Positions 41,370 to 51,377 of a DNA stretch of 64,000 bases are shown here, piece after piece (the first letter of the stretch is position 1; each line of letters begins with the position of its first letter). A program made the translations under genes and the position numbers. This stretch comes from Polaribacter sp. (GTDB lineage: Bacteria; Bacteroidota; Bacteroidia; Flavobacteriales; Flavobacteriaceae): assembly GCA_029245785.1 (NCBI GenBank), contig JAQWOR010000021.1, forward strand, positions 86,932 through 150,931, in the 5' to 3' direction. The notes beneath the pieces were generated by a model, which saw only the letters and a program-made list of their open reading frames with translations, was not told the DNA's origin and did no database searches.

Positions 41370-42686
41370 ATGAAATTTTTAAAAAGAAGCATCTTACTCC
41401 TTTTAGCTATTGCTACAGGAATTGTAGCGATTAATTATCCTAGGCTAAATATCATTGCAGGATATTCTGCAAAAAACATGAGTTCTTCGGTATTTTTAGC
41501 TGACAGAGGCCTTGAGTTTACAGATATCCATGACAATAATTTTGACCTTATAAAATTTGCAGATGACAATATCAATCAAACAGAAAGGTCTGCTTCTGCT
41601 TCTGTTTTTGGTTTATTGACAAGAAAAGCGGTTTTTAGAGAAGGCTTAGGAAGTGTGCTACTCTTAGACAAGACCATCAATACAAAACCTTTAATTCCGA
41701 AACGATCTGAACCAGATAACACCAATTCGTATCCGATTGGAAATGCAGCTCAAAAGGACAGCTTATTTGCTTCAGTGAACTATGATCAGCTACATAAATC
41801 GGTGGCAAAAATCTTTAATGACACTAACAAAACAAGAGCGGTTGTTGTCATCCATAAAAACCAAATTATTGCAGAAAAATATGCAGAAGGCTTTGATAAA
41901 GACGCTCGTATTTTAGGTTGGTCTATGACCAAAAGCATTACGGCTACTGTTTTTGGAGTGTTGCAAGCTCAAGGAAAACTCAATGTACAACACAAGGCGC
42001 CTATTGCTGCTTGGAAAAATGACTCTAGAAAAGAAATTACCATTCATCATTTACTACAAATGAACAGTGGTTTAGAATGGGACGAAAATTACAATACCAT
42101 TTCTGATGTGAGTAAAATGTTGGTTTTAGAAAAAGACATGACCGCAAGTCAAATTCACAAACCTTTTGTTGGAAAACCAAATGAAACTTGGAACTACTCT
42201 TCTGGAACAAGCAATTTACTATCAGGTATTTTACGAAGTCAGTTTAAAACACATCAAGAATACTTAGATTTTTGGTATGTTGAGCTTATCGATAAAATTG
42301 GAATGAATTCGATGGTGATTGAAACCGATTTGTCTGGAAATTATGTAGGCTCTTCATACGCTTGGGCAACCCCTAGAGATTGGGGTAAGTTTGGGTTGCT
42401 TTATCTAAACAACGGAAACTGGAATGGCGAACAATTATTTGATAGTACTTGGACAAACTATGTAACAACTCCAACGCCCACTTCTAAAGGAGAGTATGGC
42501 GCTCATTTTTGGCTGAATGCAGAAGGGCAATTTCCAGACATTCCCCACAACATGTTTTCTGCCAATGGTTACCAAGGGCAGCGTGTCTTTATCTTTCCTG
42601 ATCAAGACTTGGTAGTGGTTCGAATGGGTTTAAAAAGCATGGATTACAATGCTTTTTTAAAGGAGGTGATTGAGGCTATAGAATAA
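41370..42686 (+). CDS. serine hydrolase (class C beta-lactamase/penicillin-binding protein-like)
   Basis: GWSMTKSITATVFG (SxxK), WNYSSGTSNLLSGIL (YSS), signal/TM N-terminus; start downstream of a TATATTTG -7 motif at 41336-41343. Confidence 0.87.
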   Translation: MKFLKRSILLLLAIATGIVAINYPRLNIIAGYSAKNMSSSVFLADRGLEFTDIHDNNFDLIKFADDNINQTERSASASVFGLLTRKAVFREGLGSVLLLDKTINTKPLIPKRSEPDNTNSYPIGNAAQKDSLFASVNYDQLHKSVAKIFNDTNKTRAVVVIHKNQIIAEKYAEGFDKDARILGWSMTKSITATVFGVLQAQGKLNVQHKAPIAAWKNDSRKEITIHHLLQMNSGLEWDENYNTISDVSKMLVLEKDMTASQIHKPFVGKPNETWNYSSGTSNLLSGILRSQFKTHQEYLDFWYVELIDKIGMNSMVIETDLSGNYVGSSYAWATPRDWGKFGLLYLNNGNWNGEQLFDSTWTNYVTTPTPTSKGEYGAHFWLNAEGQFPDIPHNMFSANGYQGQRVFIFPDQDLVVVRMGLKSMDYNAFLKEVIEAIE

Positions 42687-42699
42687 AAAACAGCTTTTT

Positions 42700-44013
42700 C
42701 TATAAATCAAACCCCATATTTACCGCCAACTTATTGGCAATAATCTTCGTAATTCTTTTTTTAACTTCTGGTATTTTTACGCTTTCTAATACTGTGTTTG
42801 CAAAAGCATACATGAGTAGCGCTCTGGCTTCTTTTTTTGGAATTCCTCGTTGTTGCATATAGAACAATGCATCACTATCTAACTGACCAATGGTACATCC
42901 GTGAGAACATTTTACATCATCTGCAAAAATTTCTAGCTGCGGCTTTGCATTAATTGTTGCTCTGTTGCTCATCAAAATATTGTTGTTTTTCTGATATGCA
43001 TTTGTTTTCTGAGCTTCTTTATTTACAAGTACTTTTCCATTAAAAACTCCCGTAGAACGCTCGTTGTAAATTCCTTTATAATCTTGGTGACTTTCGCAAT
43101 TAGGCGCTATATGGTGTACCAAGGTATTGTGATCAACATGTTGTTTTCCTTCAATAATGGTAATCCCTTTTAAAATAGAGTCGATATGCTCTCCTTTTTG
43201 GTAAAAATTTAAATTATTTCTCGTGATATTCCCTCCAAAAGAAAAGGTATGAACCGAGCACACACTGTTAGATTGCTGCTCAATAAACACGTTATCAACT
43301 AAGGATGCGTGTATGGAGTCATTCTGAATTTTATAATAATCTACCGTGGCATGTCTATCAACATATATCTCTGCAACCGCATTGGTAAGTACCGAATTGC
43401 TTGTTAAACTTTGATGGCGCTCAATAATTTGAACATGCGCATTTTGTTCAACAACAATTAAATTACGCGGCTGCAACATTGTAGCATTTTCTGCTCCTGT
43501 TGTAAAGTTGATAATTTGAATCGGCTTTTCTACCTCCACATTTTTTGGAATATGAATAAAGGCACCTTCACTAGCAAAAGCAGTATTTAAAGACGTTAGA
43601 TTGTCTTGCTTGGCAATTTTATTGAAATAATTTTCAATAATTACTTTATATTTTGGTTTTCTAAATGCTGCAGACAGTAAACAAACATCCATTCCATCAT
43701 GTGTTGTTTCCGATAAAAAAGAGCTGTACTTCCCATCAATAAACACAATTTTATAAGTGTCTATATCATGAATAAAATACTTCTTTACATCTGCCAATTC
43801 AATGGCAATTTCATTGTCTGGAAAAAGGCTATAATCTTGTTTTAATACGGAGTTCAACGAGGTGTATTTCCAAGCTTCTAATTTTTTAGACGGAAATCCC
43901 AATTTTTCAAAATGACGCAAAGCATTTGTACGGATTTCATGGATATCTGTATGGATATCGATTCCGCTTTCAAATGCTACATATGACGCTACTAATTTTT
44001 CTTTTAATTCCAT
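42700..44013 (-). CDS. sufD: Fe-S cluster assembly protein SufD
   Basis: ADDVKCSHGCTIGQLDSDALFYMQQRGIPKKEARALL. Confidence 0.92.
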   Translation of the reverse strand: MELKEKLVASYVAFESGIDIHTDIHEIRTNALRHFEKLGFPSKKLEAWKYTSLNSVLKQDYSLFPDNEIAIELADVKKYFIHDIDTYKIVFIDGKYSSFLSETTHDGMDVCLLSAAFRKPKYKVIIENYFNKIAKQDNLTSLNTAFASEGAFIHIPKNVEVEKPIQIINFTTGAENATMLQPRNLIVVEQNAHVQIIERHQSLTSNSVLTNAVAEIYVDRHATVDYYKIQNDSIHASLVDNVFIEQQSNSVCSVHTFSFGGNITRNNLNFYQKGEHIDSILKGITIIEGKQHVDHNTLVHHIAPNCESHQDYKGIYNERSTGVFNGKVLVNKEAQKTNAYQKNNNILMSNRATINAKPQLEIFADDVKCSHGCTIGQLDSDALFYMQQRGIPKKEARALLMYAFANTVLESVKIPEVKKRITKIIANKLAVNMGFDL

Positions 44014-44021
44014 TCTTCTAT

Positions 44022-44036
44022 CTTCGCAGGAATGAC
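44022..44036. repeat. half-site of the GTCATTCCTGCGAAG repeat
   Basis: CTTCGCAGGAATGAC, identical to the outer part of the right arm at 12855-12869. Confidence 0.7.
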
Positions 44037-44053
44037 AAACAAACCCTATTTAT

Positions 44054-44800
44054 TTACACCAATTCTTTAATCCAATCGTACCCTTTTTCTTCCAACTCTA
44101 AGGCCAAAGAGGCATCGCCTGATTTTACGATTTTACCATCGTACAACACATGTACAAAGTCTGGTTTTATATAGTCTAATAATCGTTGATAATGTGTAAT
44201 AATAATAACCGCATTGTCTTTTGATTTTAATTTATTAACGCCACTTGCAACAATTCGCAAAGCATCAATATCCAATCCCGAATCGGTTTCGTCAAGAATG
44301 GCCAATTTAGGCTCTAACATGGCCATTTGAAAAATCTCATTCCGTTTTTTTTCTCCTCCAGAAAATCCTTCATTTAAAGAACGAGACAAAAACTTTCGAT
44401 CTATTTCTAACAAGGCAGATTTTTCACGAATCTTTTTCAACAAGTCTTTGGCCGGCATGTCTCCCAAGCCTTTCGCTTTTCTGTTTTCGTTGATGGCTGT
44501 TTTTATAAAATTAGTGACAGAAACTCCTGGAATTTCAACGGGATATTGAAACGATAAAAACACGCCTTGGTGTGCTCTTTCTTCTGGCGCTAAATCGGCA
44601 AGATCAACACCTTCCAGTTCGATAACTCCTTCGGTCATTTCGTAACTTTCGTTTCCTGCAATGACAGAAGCCATTGTGCTTTTTCCAGCTCCATTGGGAC
44701 CCATAATTGCATGAACCTCTCCTGGTTTTACTTCTAAATTAATTCCTTTCAGAATTGCTCTATCTTCTACGCTTGCGTGTAAATTTTCTATTTTTAACAT
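44054..44800 (-). CDS. sufC: Fe-S cluster assembly ATPase SufC
   Basis: AIMGPNGAGKSTMASVIAG, FSGGEKKRNEIFQMAMLEPKLAILDETDSGLDIDAL. Confidence 0.95.
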   Translation of the reverse strand: MLKIENLHASVEDRAILKGINLEVKPGEVHAIMGPNGAGKSTMASVIAGNESYEMTEGVIELEGVDLADLAPEERAHQGVFLSFQYPVEIPGVSVTNFIKTAINENRKAKGLGDMPAKDLLKKIREKSALLEIDRKFLSRSLNEGFSGGEKKRNEIFQMAMLEPKLAILDETDSGLDIDALRIVASGVNKLKSKDNAVIIITHYQRLLDYIKPDFVHVLYDGKIVKSGDASLALELEEKGYDWIKELV

Positions 44801-44895
44801 ATTATATTACAATTTAAAGACTAAAATTGAAAGTCTAAAAGACGTTAAATTAAACGTTTTATTTTTTTAAATACTTTATAAACCCACTTATCATT

Positions 44896-46344
44896 TTACC
44901 CCACAGATCCTTCTAAACTAATTTCTAATAATTTTTGAGCTTCAACGGCAAACTCCATTGGTAATTTATTCAGTACCTCTTTACTAAATCCATTAACAAT
45001 TAATGCAATGGCTTTTTCAGTATCTATTCCGCGCTGGTTGCAATAAAACAATTGTTCTTCTCCAATTTTACTCGTAGTAGCCTCGTGTTCTATTTGTGCC
45101 GAACTATTTTTTGTTTCTATATACGGAAACGTGTGGGCTCCACACTCATTACCCATTAACAGAGAATCACATTGTGAAAAGTTACGTGCATTTTCTGCCC
45201 TTGCTCCAATGTGTACCAGCCCTCTATAGCTGTTCTGAGATTTCCCTGCAGAGATTCCTTTCGAAATAATGGTTGATTTGGTGTTTTTTCCCAGGTGAAT
45301 CATTTTTGTTCCTGTATCTGCTTGTTGGTAATTATTGGTCACCGCAATCGAGTAAAATTCTCCTACAGAATTATTTCCTTTTAAAATACAACTTGGATAT
45401 TTCCATGTAATGGCACTTCCTGTTTCTACTTGTGTCCAAGAAACTTTAGCATTGGTTTCGCACAATGCTCTTTTGGTAACGAAATTAAAAACACCTCCAC
45501 TTCCTTCTGCATCACCAGGGTACCAATTTTGTACGGTAGAATATTTGATTTCTGCATCATCTAAAGCAATCAACTCTACTACCGCTGCATGCAATTGATT
45601 TTCGTCTCTTGCCGGAGCAGTACAGCCTTCTAGGTAACTCACATAACTTCCTTTGTCTGCAACGACCAAGGTTCTTTCAAACTGCCCTGTTCCGCCCTCA
45701 TTAATTCTAAAATAGGTTGATAGTTCCATCGGGCAACGCACTCCTTTCGGAATATAACAGAAAGAGCCATCAGAAAAAACAGCCGAATTTAAGGCGGCAT
45801 AAAAGTTATCTGTGGTGGGCACTACGGTTCCTAAATGCTTGCGAACCAATTCTGGATGCTCTTGGATTGCTTCAGAAATAGGCATAAAAATAATGCCTTT
45901 TTCGCCCAATGTTTTCTTAAATGTTGTTGCTACAGAAACCGAATCTACGACAATATCAACAGCAACATTTGCCAATCTTTTTTGCTCTTCTAAAGAGATT
46001 CCTAACTTCTTAAAGGTTTCTAATAGATCTGGATCTACCTCATCTAAGCTGTCTAATTTCTTTTTGGGTTTTGGCGCAGAATAATAGGCTATTTCTTGAA
46101 AGTTTGGTTTTTTGTAGGTTACATTTGCCCAATTGGGTTCTTCCATTTGCTCCCAAACTCGAAAGGCTTCTAAACGCCAATCAGTCATCCATTGTGGTTC
46201 ATTTTTCTTTTTAGAAATAGCACGCACAACGTCTTCATTCAACCCTTTTTTAAAGGTTTCACTTTCTATATCAGTATAAAAACCATACTCGTACTCTTTG
46301 GTTTTTAACTCTTCTCTTAAATCGTCTTCAGTATATTTACTCAT
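44896..46344 (-). CDS. sufB: Fe-S cluster assembly protein SufB
   Basis: [63 protein letters not shown]. Confidence 0.95.
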   Translation of the reverse strand: MSKYTEDDLREELKTKEYEYGFYTDIESETFKKGLNEDVVRAISKKKNEPQWMTDWRLEAFRVWEQMEEPNWANVTYKKPNFQEIAYYSAPKPKKKLDSLDEVDPDLLETFKKLGISLEEQKRLANVAVDIVVDSVSVATTFKKTLGEKGIIFMPISEAIQEHPELVRKHLGTVVPTTDNFYAALNSAVFSDGSFCYIPKGVRCPMELSTYFRINEGGTGQFERTLVVADKGSYVSYLEGCTAPARDENQLHAAVVELIALDDAEIKYSTVQNWYPGDAEGSGGVFNFVTKRALCETNAKVSWTQVETGSAITWKYPSCILKGNNSVGEFYSIAVTNNYQQADTGTKMIHLGKNTKSTIISKGISAGKSQNSYRGLVHIGARAENARNFSQCDSLLMGNECGAHTFPYIETKNSSAQIEHEATTSKIGEEQLFYCNQRGIDTEKAIALIVNGFSKEVLNKLPMEFAVEAQKLLEISLEGSVG

Positions 46345-46437
46345 CTTTTAGATATTAAAAGATTGAATGACTCAATTATTTAATAATTGAAAACTCAATC
46401 AATATCACTATTCTTTAAATTTTTGAATTGCTTTTCT

Positions 46438-46767
46438 TTATAAGGAAAAACTTTCTCCACATCCACAAGTACGGCTTGCGTTTGGGTTATTAAACACAAA
46501 TCCACTACCATTCAATCCGCCAGAATATTCTAACGTTGTTCCTACCAAGTACAAGAAGCTTTTTTTGTCTACGATGATTTTAATATTATTATCTTCAAAG
46601 ACCTTGTCTTCTTCTTGTTGGTTTTTATCAAACTTTAAATCGTAGGACAATCCAGAACATCCTCCGCTTTTTACGCCTACACGAACAAAATCTATTGCAG
46701 CATCAAAACCGTCATCGGCCATTAGCTGTGTGACTTTCTTCTTCGCTATATCTGAAACTTTTATCAT
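46438..46767 (-). CDS. HesB/IscA family iron-sulfur assembly protein
   Basis: GVKSGGCSGLSYDLKFD and C-terminal CGCGESFSL. Confidence 0.92.
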   Translation of the reverse strand: MIKVSDIAKKKVTQLMADDGFDAAIDFVRVGVKSGGCSGLSYDLKFDKNQQEEDKVFEDNNIKIIVDKKSFLYLVGTTLEYSGGLNGSGFVFNNPNASRTCGCGESFSL

Positions 46768-46874
46768 TATCTTAAGATAGATTAATTCTAAATTGTGCGC
46801 AAATATACAATATAAGTAACACTATATCACATCCTTTTGCATTATATTAAAATAGGATGGGTAAGAAAATTTTA

Positions 46875-47933
46875 TCAATTTTGAAAAGCGGCGTTCTTGA
46901 TAAAGTCATTATCTGAAAGCGTGAGTAAAAAAGCTTTTAAATCTGCTTTTTCTTTCGGTGATAATTGAACGCCTCCTTGTTCAACTTTTTTTATTAATGG
47001 ATCAATTGTTCGAGAGGTTTTTAGCCCTTCACTATAATGATTAATTACGGCGTCTATTGTTGCAAATCTTCCATCGTGCATATAAGGGGTGGTAAATGCT
47101 AGATTTCGTATAGAGGGGGTTTTAAATTTTCCACGATCAGAAGAATTTCCCGTTACACTTTCTAAACCCTTTGAAGGAAAATTATCCAATCCGTTATTAT
47201 GAAATTTATTGTCTGTCCATAACGGGTTTTTATCACTTCCATGACAATGAAAACAATCGCCTTTGGCCTCATTCATAAAGACATTGAACCCGCTTAATTC
47301 TGAAGCTGTTAGCTGTGCTGTTCCTGCTAAATATTTATCAAACTTAGCGCTTGAAGAAATCAATGTTCTTTCAAACTGGGCCAAGGCTTTAGCTACTAGT
47401 GTAGAATCTATTTTTCTAGTTCCAAATGCAGCAAAAAACAAATCAGGATATTGTAGGTTGTCTTGTAAAGAAGCCATTGCTTTTACCCAAGTATTGTGCA
47501 TTTCAACAGGGTTTCTTACTGGTTCTAATGCTTGTTCTTCTATACTGTTTGACCTTCCGTTCCAAAAGAATTTTTCATCAAAATTCCATGCCATATTAAA
47601 CAAAGGCATAGAATTTCTATTTCCTAGTTTTCCATCAATCCCTTCGCTAAACTTTTTATTGTCAGCAAATGCAAATTGCGGATCATGACAACTTGAGCAA
47701 GACTGGGTGTTGTTTGCTGATAAAATAGGATCAAAAAATAATTTTTTACCCAACAATATTCCTTCTTCTGTTTGTGGATTATTGCTTGGAACTATGGGTG
47801 CAATTAATAAATTTTCAAACAATCTTGGTATTTCAATTGGTTTTAAAACCGGTACATACACTTCGCTACTTTCTTTAGAACAAGAAGAAGCTATCACTAA
47901 TATGAAGGTATAAAAAAAGGTTCTTTTCAACAT
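46875..47933 (-). CDS. di-heme cytochrome c peroxidase (MauG/MbnH-like superfamily)
   Basis: Two CxxCH motifs (CSSCHDP, CFHCHGS), YMHDGRFATIDAVINHYSEG; N-terminal lipoprotein signal. Confidence 0.88.
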   Translation of the reverse strand: MLKRTFFYTFILVIASSCSKESSEVYVPVLKPIEIPRLFENLLIAPIVPSNNPQTEEGILLGKKLFFDPILSANNTQSCSSCHDPQFAFADNKKFSEGIDGKLGNRNSMPLFNMAWNFDEKFFWNGRSNSIEEQALEPVRNPVEMHNTWVKAMASLQDNLQYPDLFFAAFGTRKIDSTLVAKALAQFERTLISSSAKFDKYLAGTAQLTASELSGFNVFMNEAKGDCFHCHGSDKNPLWTDNKFHNNGLDNFPSKGLESVTGNSSDRGKFKTPSIRNLAFTTPYMHDGRFATIDAVINHYSEGLKTSRTIDPLIKKVEQGGVQLSPKEKADLKAFLLTLSDNDFIKNAAFQN

Positions 47934-47937
47934 ACAA

Positions 47938-48699
47938 CTATGGGATAACTGTTCCTAAACTAAATACCGATTTCCCATTTTCATTCATGAGTAGTTGAGC
48001 ATTAAAATTTGGCATTAATACTGTATTTAATATATTTAAGTTCCAAGTATTTGGGTTTTTAAACCACTCAGAAATATTCATTTTTATTTCTACAATAGCA
48101 TTGTTTTTAATTGTCACTTCCCCTAAGTTTACTTTAAACGAAGTGTCTTGAAGCACCATGTTTATTGGGTCTGTTATATCCGCCGCTCTTATTACATGGT
48201 AATTAAAGTTTGCAAGTTGTGTATTTGCCAACAGATATTTTCCATCCAATTGCATAAAATGGTACCCTCCTCCTAACATTTTGGGAACATTGAAACTTAC
48301 TGAATTCAAATCTTGATACACGCCATCTCGATTGTTAGCAGCGTTCAGCCCAAATGTAAATGACAATGTGTAATTTCCTTCAGGTATTGGATTGTCGGAT
48401 TGTAAATTAAATCCAGTTTTTTCTCCAACATCAACAAGGTTGTATGCCTTTATCTGAAGCGGTGTGTTTTCGGCATTTGTTAATGTAATGTTTGAAATCA
48501 AATAACGCAACCGCTCAATACTCAATCTATTTCCGTTTGCATTAACAAACTTTACGGTATTAAAATCTGCTTTTGTTACTGCTGTCTCATCCCAATTATG
48601 AGAAAATTGAACTGTTACAAAAGTTGTCGGCTCATTTATTTCTTTTTTTTCGCAAGAAACAAGTAAAACCGCAAGTACCATTGTTTTTAAACACTTCAT
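47938..48699 (-). CDS. MbnP-like family lipoprotein
   Basis: Lipobox LVSCEK; SFTFGLNAANNRDGVYQDLNSVSFNVPKMLGGGYHFMQLDG; next to a di-heme peroxidase. Confidence 0.72.
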   Translation of the reverse strand: MKCLKTMVLAVLLVSCEKKEINEPTTFVTVQFSHNWDETAVTKADFNTVKFVNANGNRLSIERLRYLISNITLTNAENTPLQIKAYNLVDVGEKTGFNLQSDNPIPEGNYTLSFTFGLNAANNRDGVYQDLNSVSFNVPKMLGGGYHFMQLDGKYLLANTQLANFNYHVIRAADITDPINMVLQDTSFKVNLGEVTIKNNAIVEIKMNISEWFKNPNTWNLNILNTVLMPNFNAQLLMNENGKSVFSLGTVIP

Positions 48700-50019
48700 T
48701 TACTTTAATTTAACAATTAACAAATCCGTAAAACCTTTGTTGGTTACAACATCTTTATCGCTACTGTTACTTTCTCCAACAATAACAATACTTGTGTCAT
48801 TAATCTGGGCGATATCATGCGCAAAATCGATGTTGGAACCTCCAACTGTTTTTTGCCACAACATCGCTCCTGATGCATTAATTTTTAGCGCCCAAACATC
48901 ATTCAATCCTTTGTTCTCACTCACATCAACATCTGCACTTCTTGTACTTCCTGCAATCAAATAACTACCGTCTTTAGCCATTGTTACAGCTCTTGCAACA
49001 TCAAAACTAGTGCCTCCATAATTTTTCTCCCAAACAACACCACCATTCAAATTCATTTTTACCACCCAAATATCGGCGCCTCCATATTGATTTGTAACAT
49101 CTCCCTCTGAGCTTCTTGTTTCACCAACTAATAAAAAATGATCATCTGCTGTTTTTATCAATTGATAGGCTTCGTCTATTTCTTTTCCTCCTAATGATTT
49201 TTCCCAAAGCTGTTTTCCTGTTTTATCAATTTTTACAATCCAAAAATCATAACTTCCTTTGTTTCCACTTATATCAACATCTACACTATCTGAAGAGCCC
49301 AACATTATATATCCGTCTATGGTTTCTATTACATCATAACAGGTATCTGTGTTAGAGCCTCCAAAATATTTTCTCCATTCAATGGCGCCAGTAGAAGAAA
49401 GTTTTATTCCCCAAAAATCTCCTCCTGCATGCCGTTTTTTACGATTCCCTAGACCTCCAGAAGCTGTTACATCTAAAATACTTCCTACAAAATAGCCTCC
49501 ATCTGTAGTTTGAGTAATCGAAAACCCTTTATCGGTTCCTGAAAACCCAGTACTCGTTGTCCATTCAATATTTCCAAATTCATTTAATTTTAAAATCCAA
49601 ACATCTTCAAAACCTTCATTTGATACTACATTTCCATTACTACTCTTGCTGTAACCAACAACAGCAAAACCATTGTCTGTAGTTTGAATTATTTTATATC
49701 CTTTGTCATCTTGGCTTCCTCCGTAAAATTTTTGCCATTGTACTTCATCTTTGGCATTAAATTTTAACACCCAAAAATCATATTGTTCAGTGGGTTTTGC
49801 AATTGAAATATCCCCATCGTTGCTTTGGGTAAACCCTAAAACAGCATACCCGCCATTGTTGGTGGCTACAACACTCCGAGCGCTTTCGTTTTTTGATCCA
49901 CCAAAGGTTACTACTGATTGAATTTCTGGAGGTTTTTCTGATAAAAATACCCCTTTCTCTTTAGAGCAATTACAGCAAATTATTGATAAGACACTTATAA
50001 AGAAATATTTTTTACACAT
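48700..50019 (-). CDS. repeat-containing (beta-propeller-like) lipoprotein
   Basis: Lipobox IICCNC; about seven repeats of the form GGSxxDxxxxIxxTxDGGYxxxGxTxSxDGDV...DxWVxKxxxxGxxxWxKxxG. Confidence 0.75.
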   Translation of the reverse strand: MCKKYFFISVLSIICCNCSKEKGVFLSEKPPEIQSVVTFGGSKNESARSVVATNNGGYAVLGFTQSNDGDISIAKPTEQYDFWVLKFNAKDEVQWQKFYGGSQDDKGYKIIQTTDNGFAVVGYSKSSNGNVVSNEGFEDVWILKLNEFGNIEWTTSTGFSGTDKGFSITQTTDGGYFVGSILDVTASGGLGNRKKRHAGGDFWGIKLSSTGAIEWRKYFGGSNTDTCYDVIETIDGYIMLGSSDSVDVDISGNKGSYDFWIVKIDKTGKQLWEKSLGGKEIDEAYQLIKTADDHFLLVGETRSSEGDVTNQYGGADIWVVKMNLNGGVVWEKNYGGTSFDVARAVTMAKDGSYLIAGSTRSADVDVSENKGLNDVWALKINASGAMLWQKTVGGSNIDFAHDIAQINDTSIVIVGESNSSDKDVVTNKGFTDLLIVKLK

Positions 50020-50021
50020 GG

Positions 50022-51269
50022 CTAACTTCCTGTTTTTCTAACAATAAATAGTCCGCTATTAATATCGCTTACTACTATATTTCCACTACTAAAAAAAGGA
50101 TATACATTCCATACTCCACTAAAGTTTACTCCATCATTTGCTGGGTATGTATCAAAATAACCAACCTCTGTCATTGCCCCAGTTCCAATAGAACTAATAT
50201 CAATAAAACGAACACCTGCTGTATAGTTTGCCAAATAAAAAGTGTTTCCTTTTATATAGCCATTATGATCAATTGCATTGGTTGGTCCGCTATATATAAA
50301 TTTTTGCTTGGGAGCCTCTAAATCAGAAAAATCTAAAATAATGGTTCTCGTACTAAAACCAAATCTTTGTTCATCTAATTCGTCTCCTACAATAAAATAA
50401 TTTTGATCCTCTGTAAACCATCCTTGATGCGTATACCCAACATTTTCATAAGATATTTTAGAAATATTTTTTGGATTGGACTTGTTCGTAATATCTACAA
50501 TTACCACTTCGTTTTCATTGCTTCCAATTAATATTTCTTTTCCTGTATGCTCTGAATCTGGACCGCTATAAGTGACTACTTGTGCATCATGGCTATAATT
50601 GTCCATGCCCCATCCTCCTTCAGAAATTGGGTTTTTAGGTTCTTTTATATTGATAAACAACGGACCTCCTTTATAAGTTCCTCCTTTGCTAGTTCCTACA
50701 GGATAAGCATAGCCAGACTCTTCGTTAATTACCATATTGTGAGCACTTCCAAAGCCTGTAAAGTGTGTGTCTGCAACAAATGTAATGGGTAAATTGCTGG
50801 TGGCTGTTCTTAGTTTTGTCAAATCAAAAACTTGCATTCCGTGATTTTCTGCTTCACTAACAATAAATGCATGGTCTTTATATACTTTGATATCTCTCCA
50901 AGAACTATTTACAGTAGCTGTGGGTAATTTTCCTAAATATATTGGCGCTTCTGTATCGGTAACATCCACAAAAGCAGTCCCGTTATTCAATCCGATAATC
51001 GCATATTCTTTATGGGTTGTTGCATCGGTCCAACCCCAAGAATCATTTGCTGAGGTTGCATCGAACGTTTCCAAATCAAGGTGTGTCATTAAATCATAGT
51101 CATTGCAAGGAAAAGTTCCTGCCAATCCATCTGTGCAAATTTTTCTATTCTTTATAAGAGTTGGTTCTTCTGTACCATTATCTAAAGAGGCTTCTGTACA
51201 GCTAGCCATTACAAAAAGCATCAAAAACAGCAATGCTACACTTTCTTTTAAAATACAATTATTTTTCAT
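50022..51269 (-). CDS. choice-of-anchor B family / LVIVD-repeat-like lipoprotein
   Basis: Lipobox VMASCTEA; DLMTHLDLETFDATSANDSWGWTDATTHKEYAIIGLNNGTAFVDVTDTEAPIYLGKLPT. Confidence 0.8.
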   Translation of the reverse strand: MKNNCILKESVALLFLMLFVMASCTEASLDNGTEEPTLIKNRKICTDGLAGTFPCNDYDLMTHLDLETFDATSANDSWGWTDATTHKEYAIIGLNNGTAFVDVTDTEAPIYLGKLPTATVNSSWRDIKVYKDHAFIVSEAENHGMQVFDLTKLRTATSNLPITFVADTHFTGFGSAHNMVINEESGYAYPVGTSKGGTYKGGPLFINIKEPKNPISEGGWGMDNYSHDAQVVTYSGPDSEHTGKEILIGSNENEVVIVDITNKSNPKNISKISYENVGYTHQGWFTEDQNYFIVGDELDEQRFGFSTRTIILDFSDLEAPKQKFIYSGPTNAIDHNGYIKGNTFYLANYTAGVRFIDISSIGTGAMTEVGYFDTYPANDGVNFSGVWNVYPFFSSGNIVVSDINSGLFIVRKTGS

Positions 51270-51377
51270 GTTCTTTCTTTTAGCCTATAACTCTTTTAGC
51301 ATCAACACAAATATAGTGCAAAATCTAGTTCAGAATCCTAGTATCTTTTTGTAATTTTGCAAACTAATTTCCTTTTT

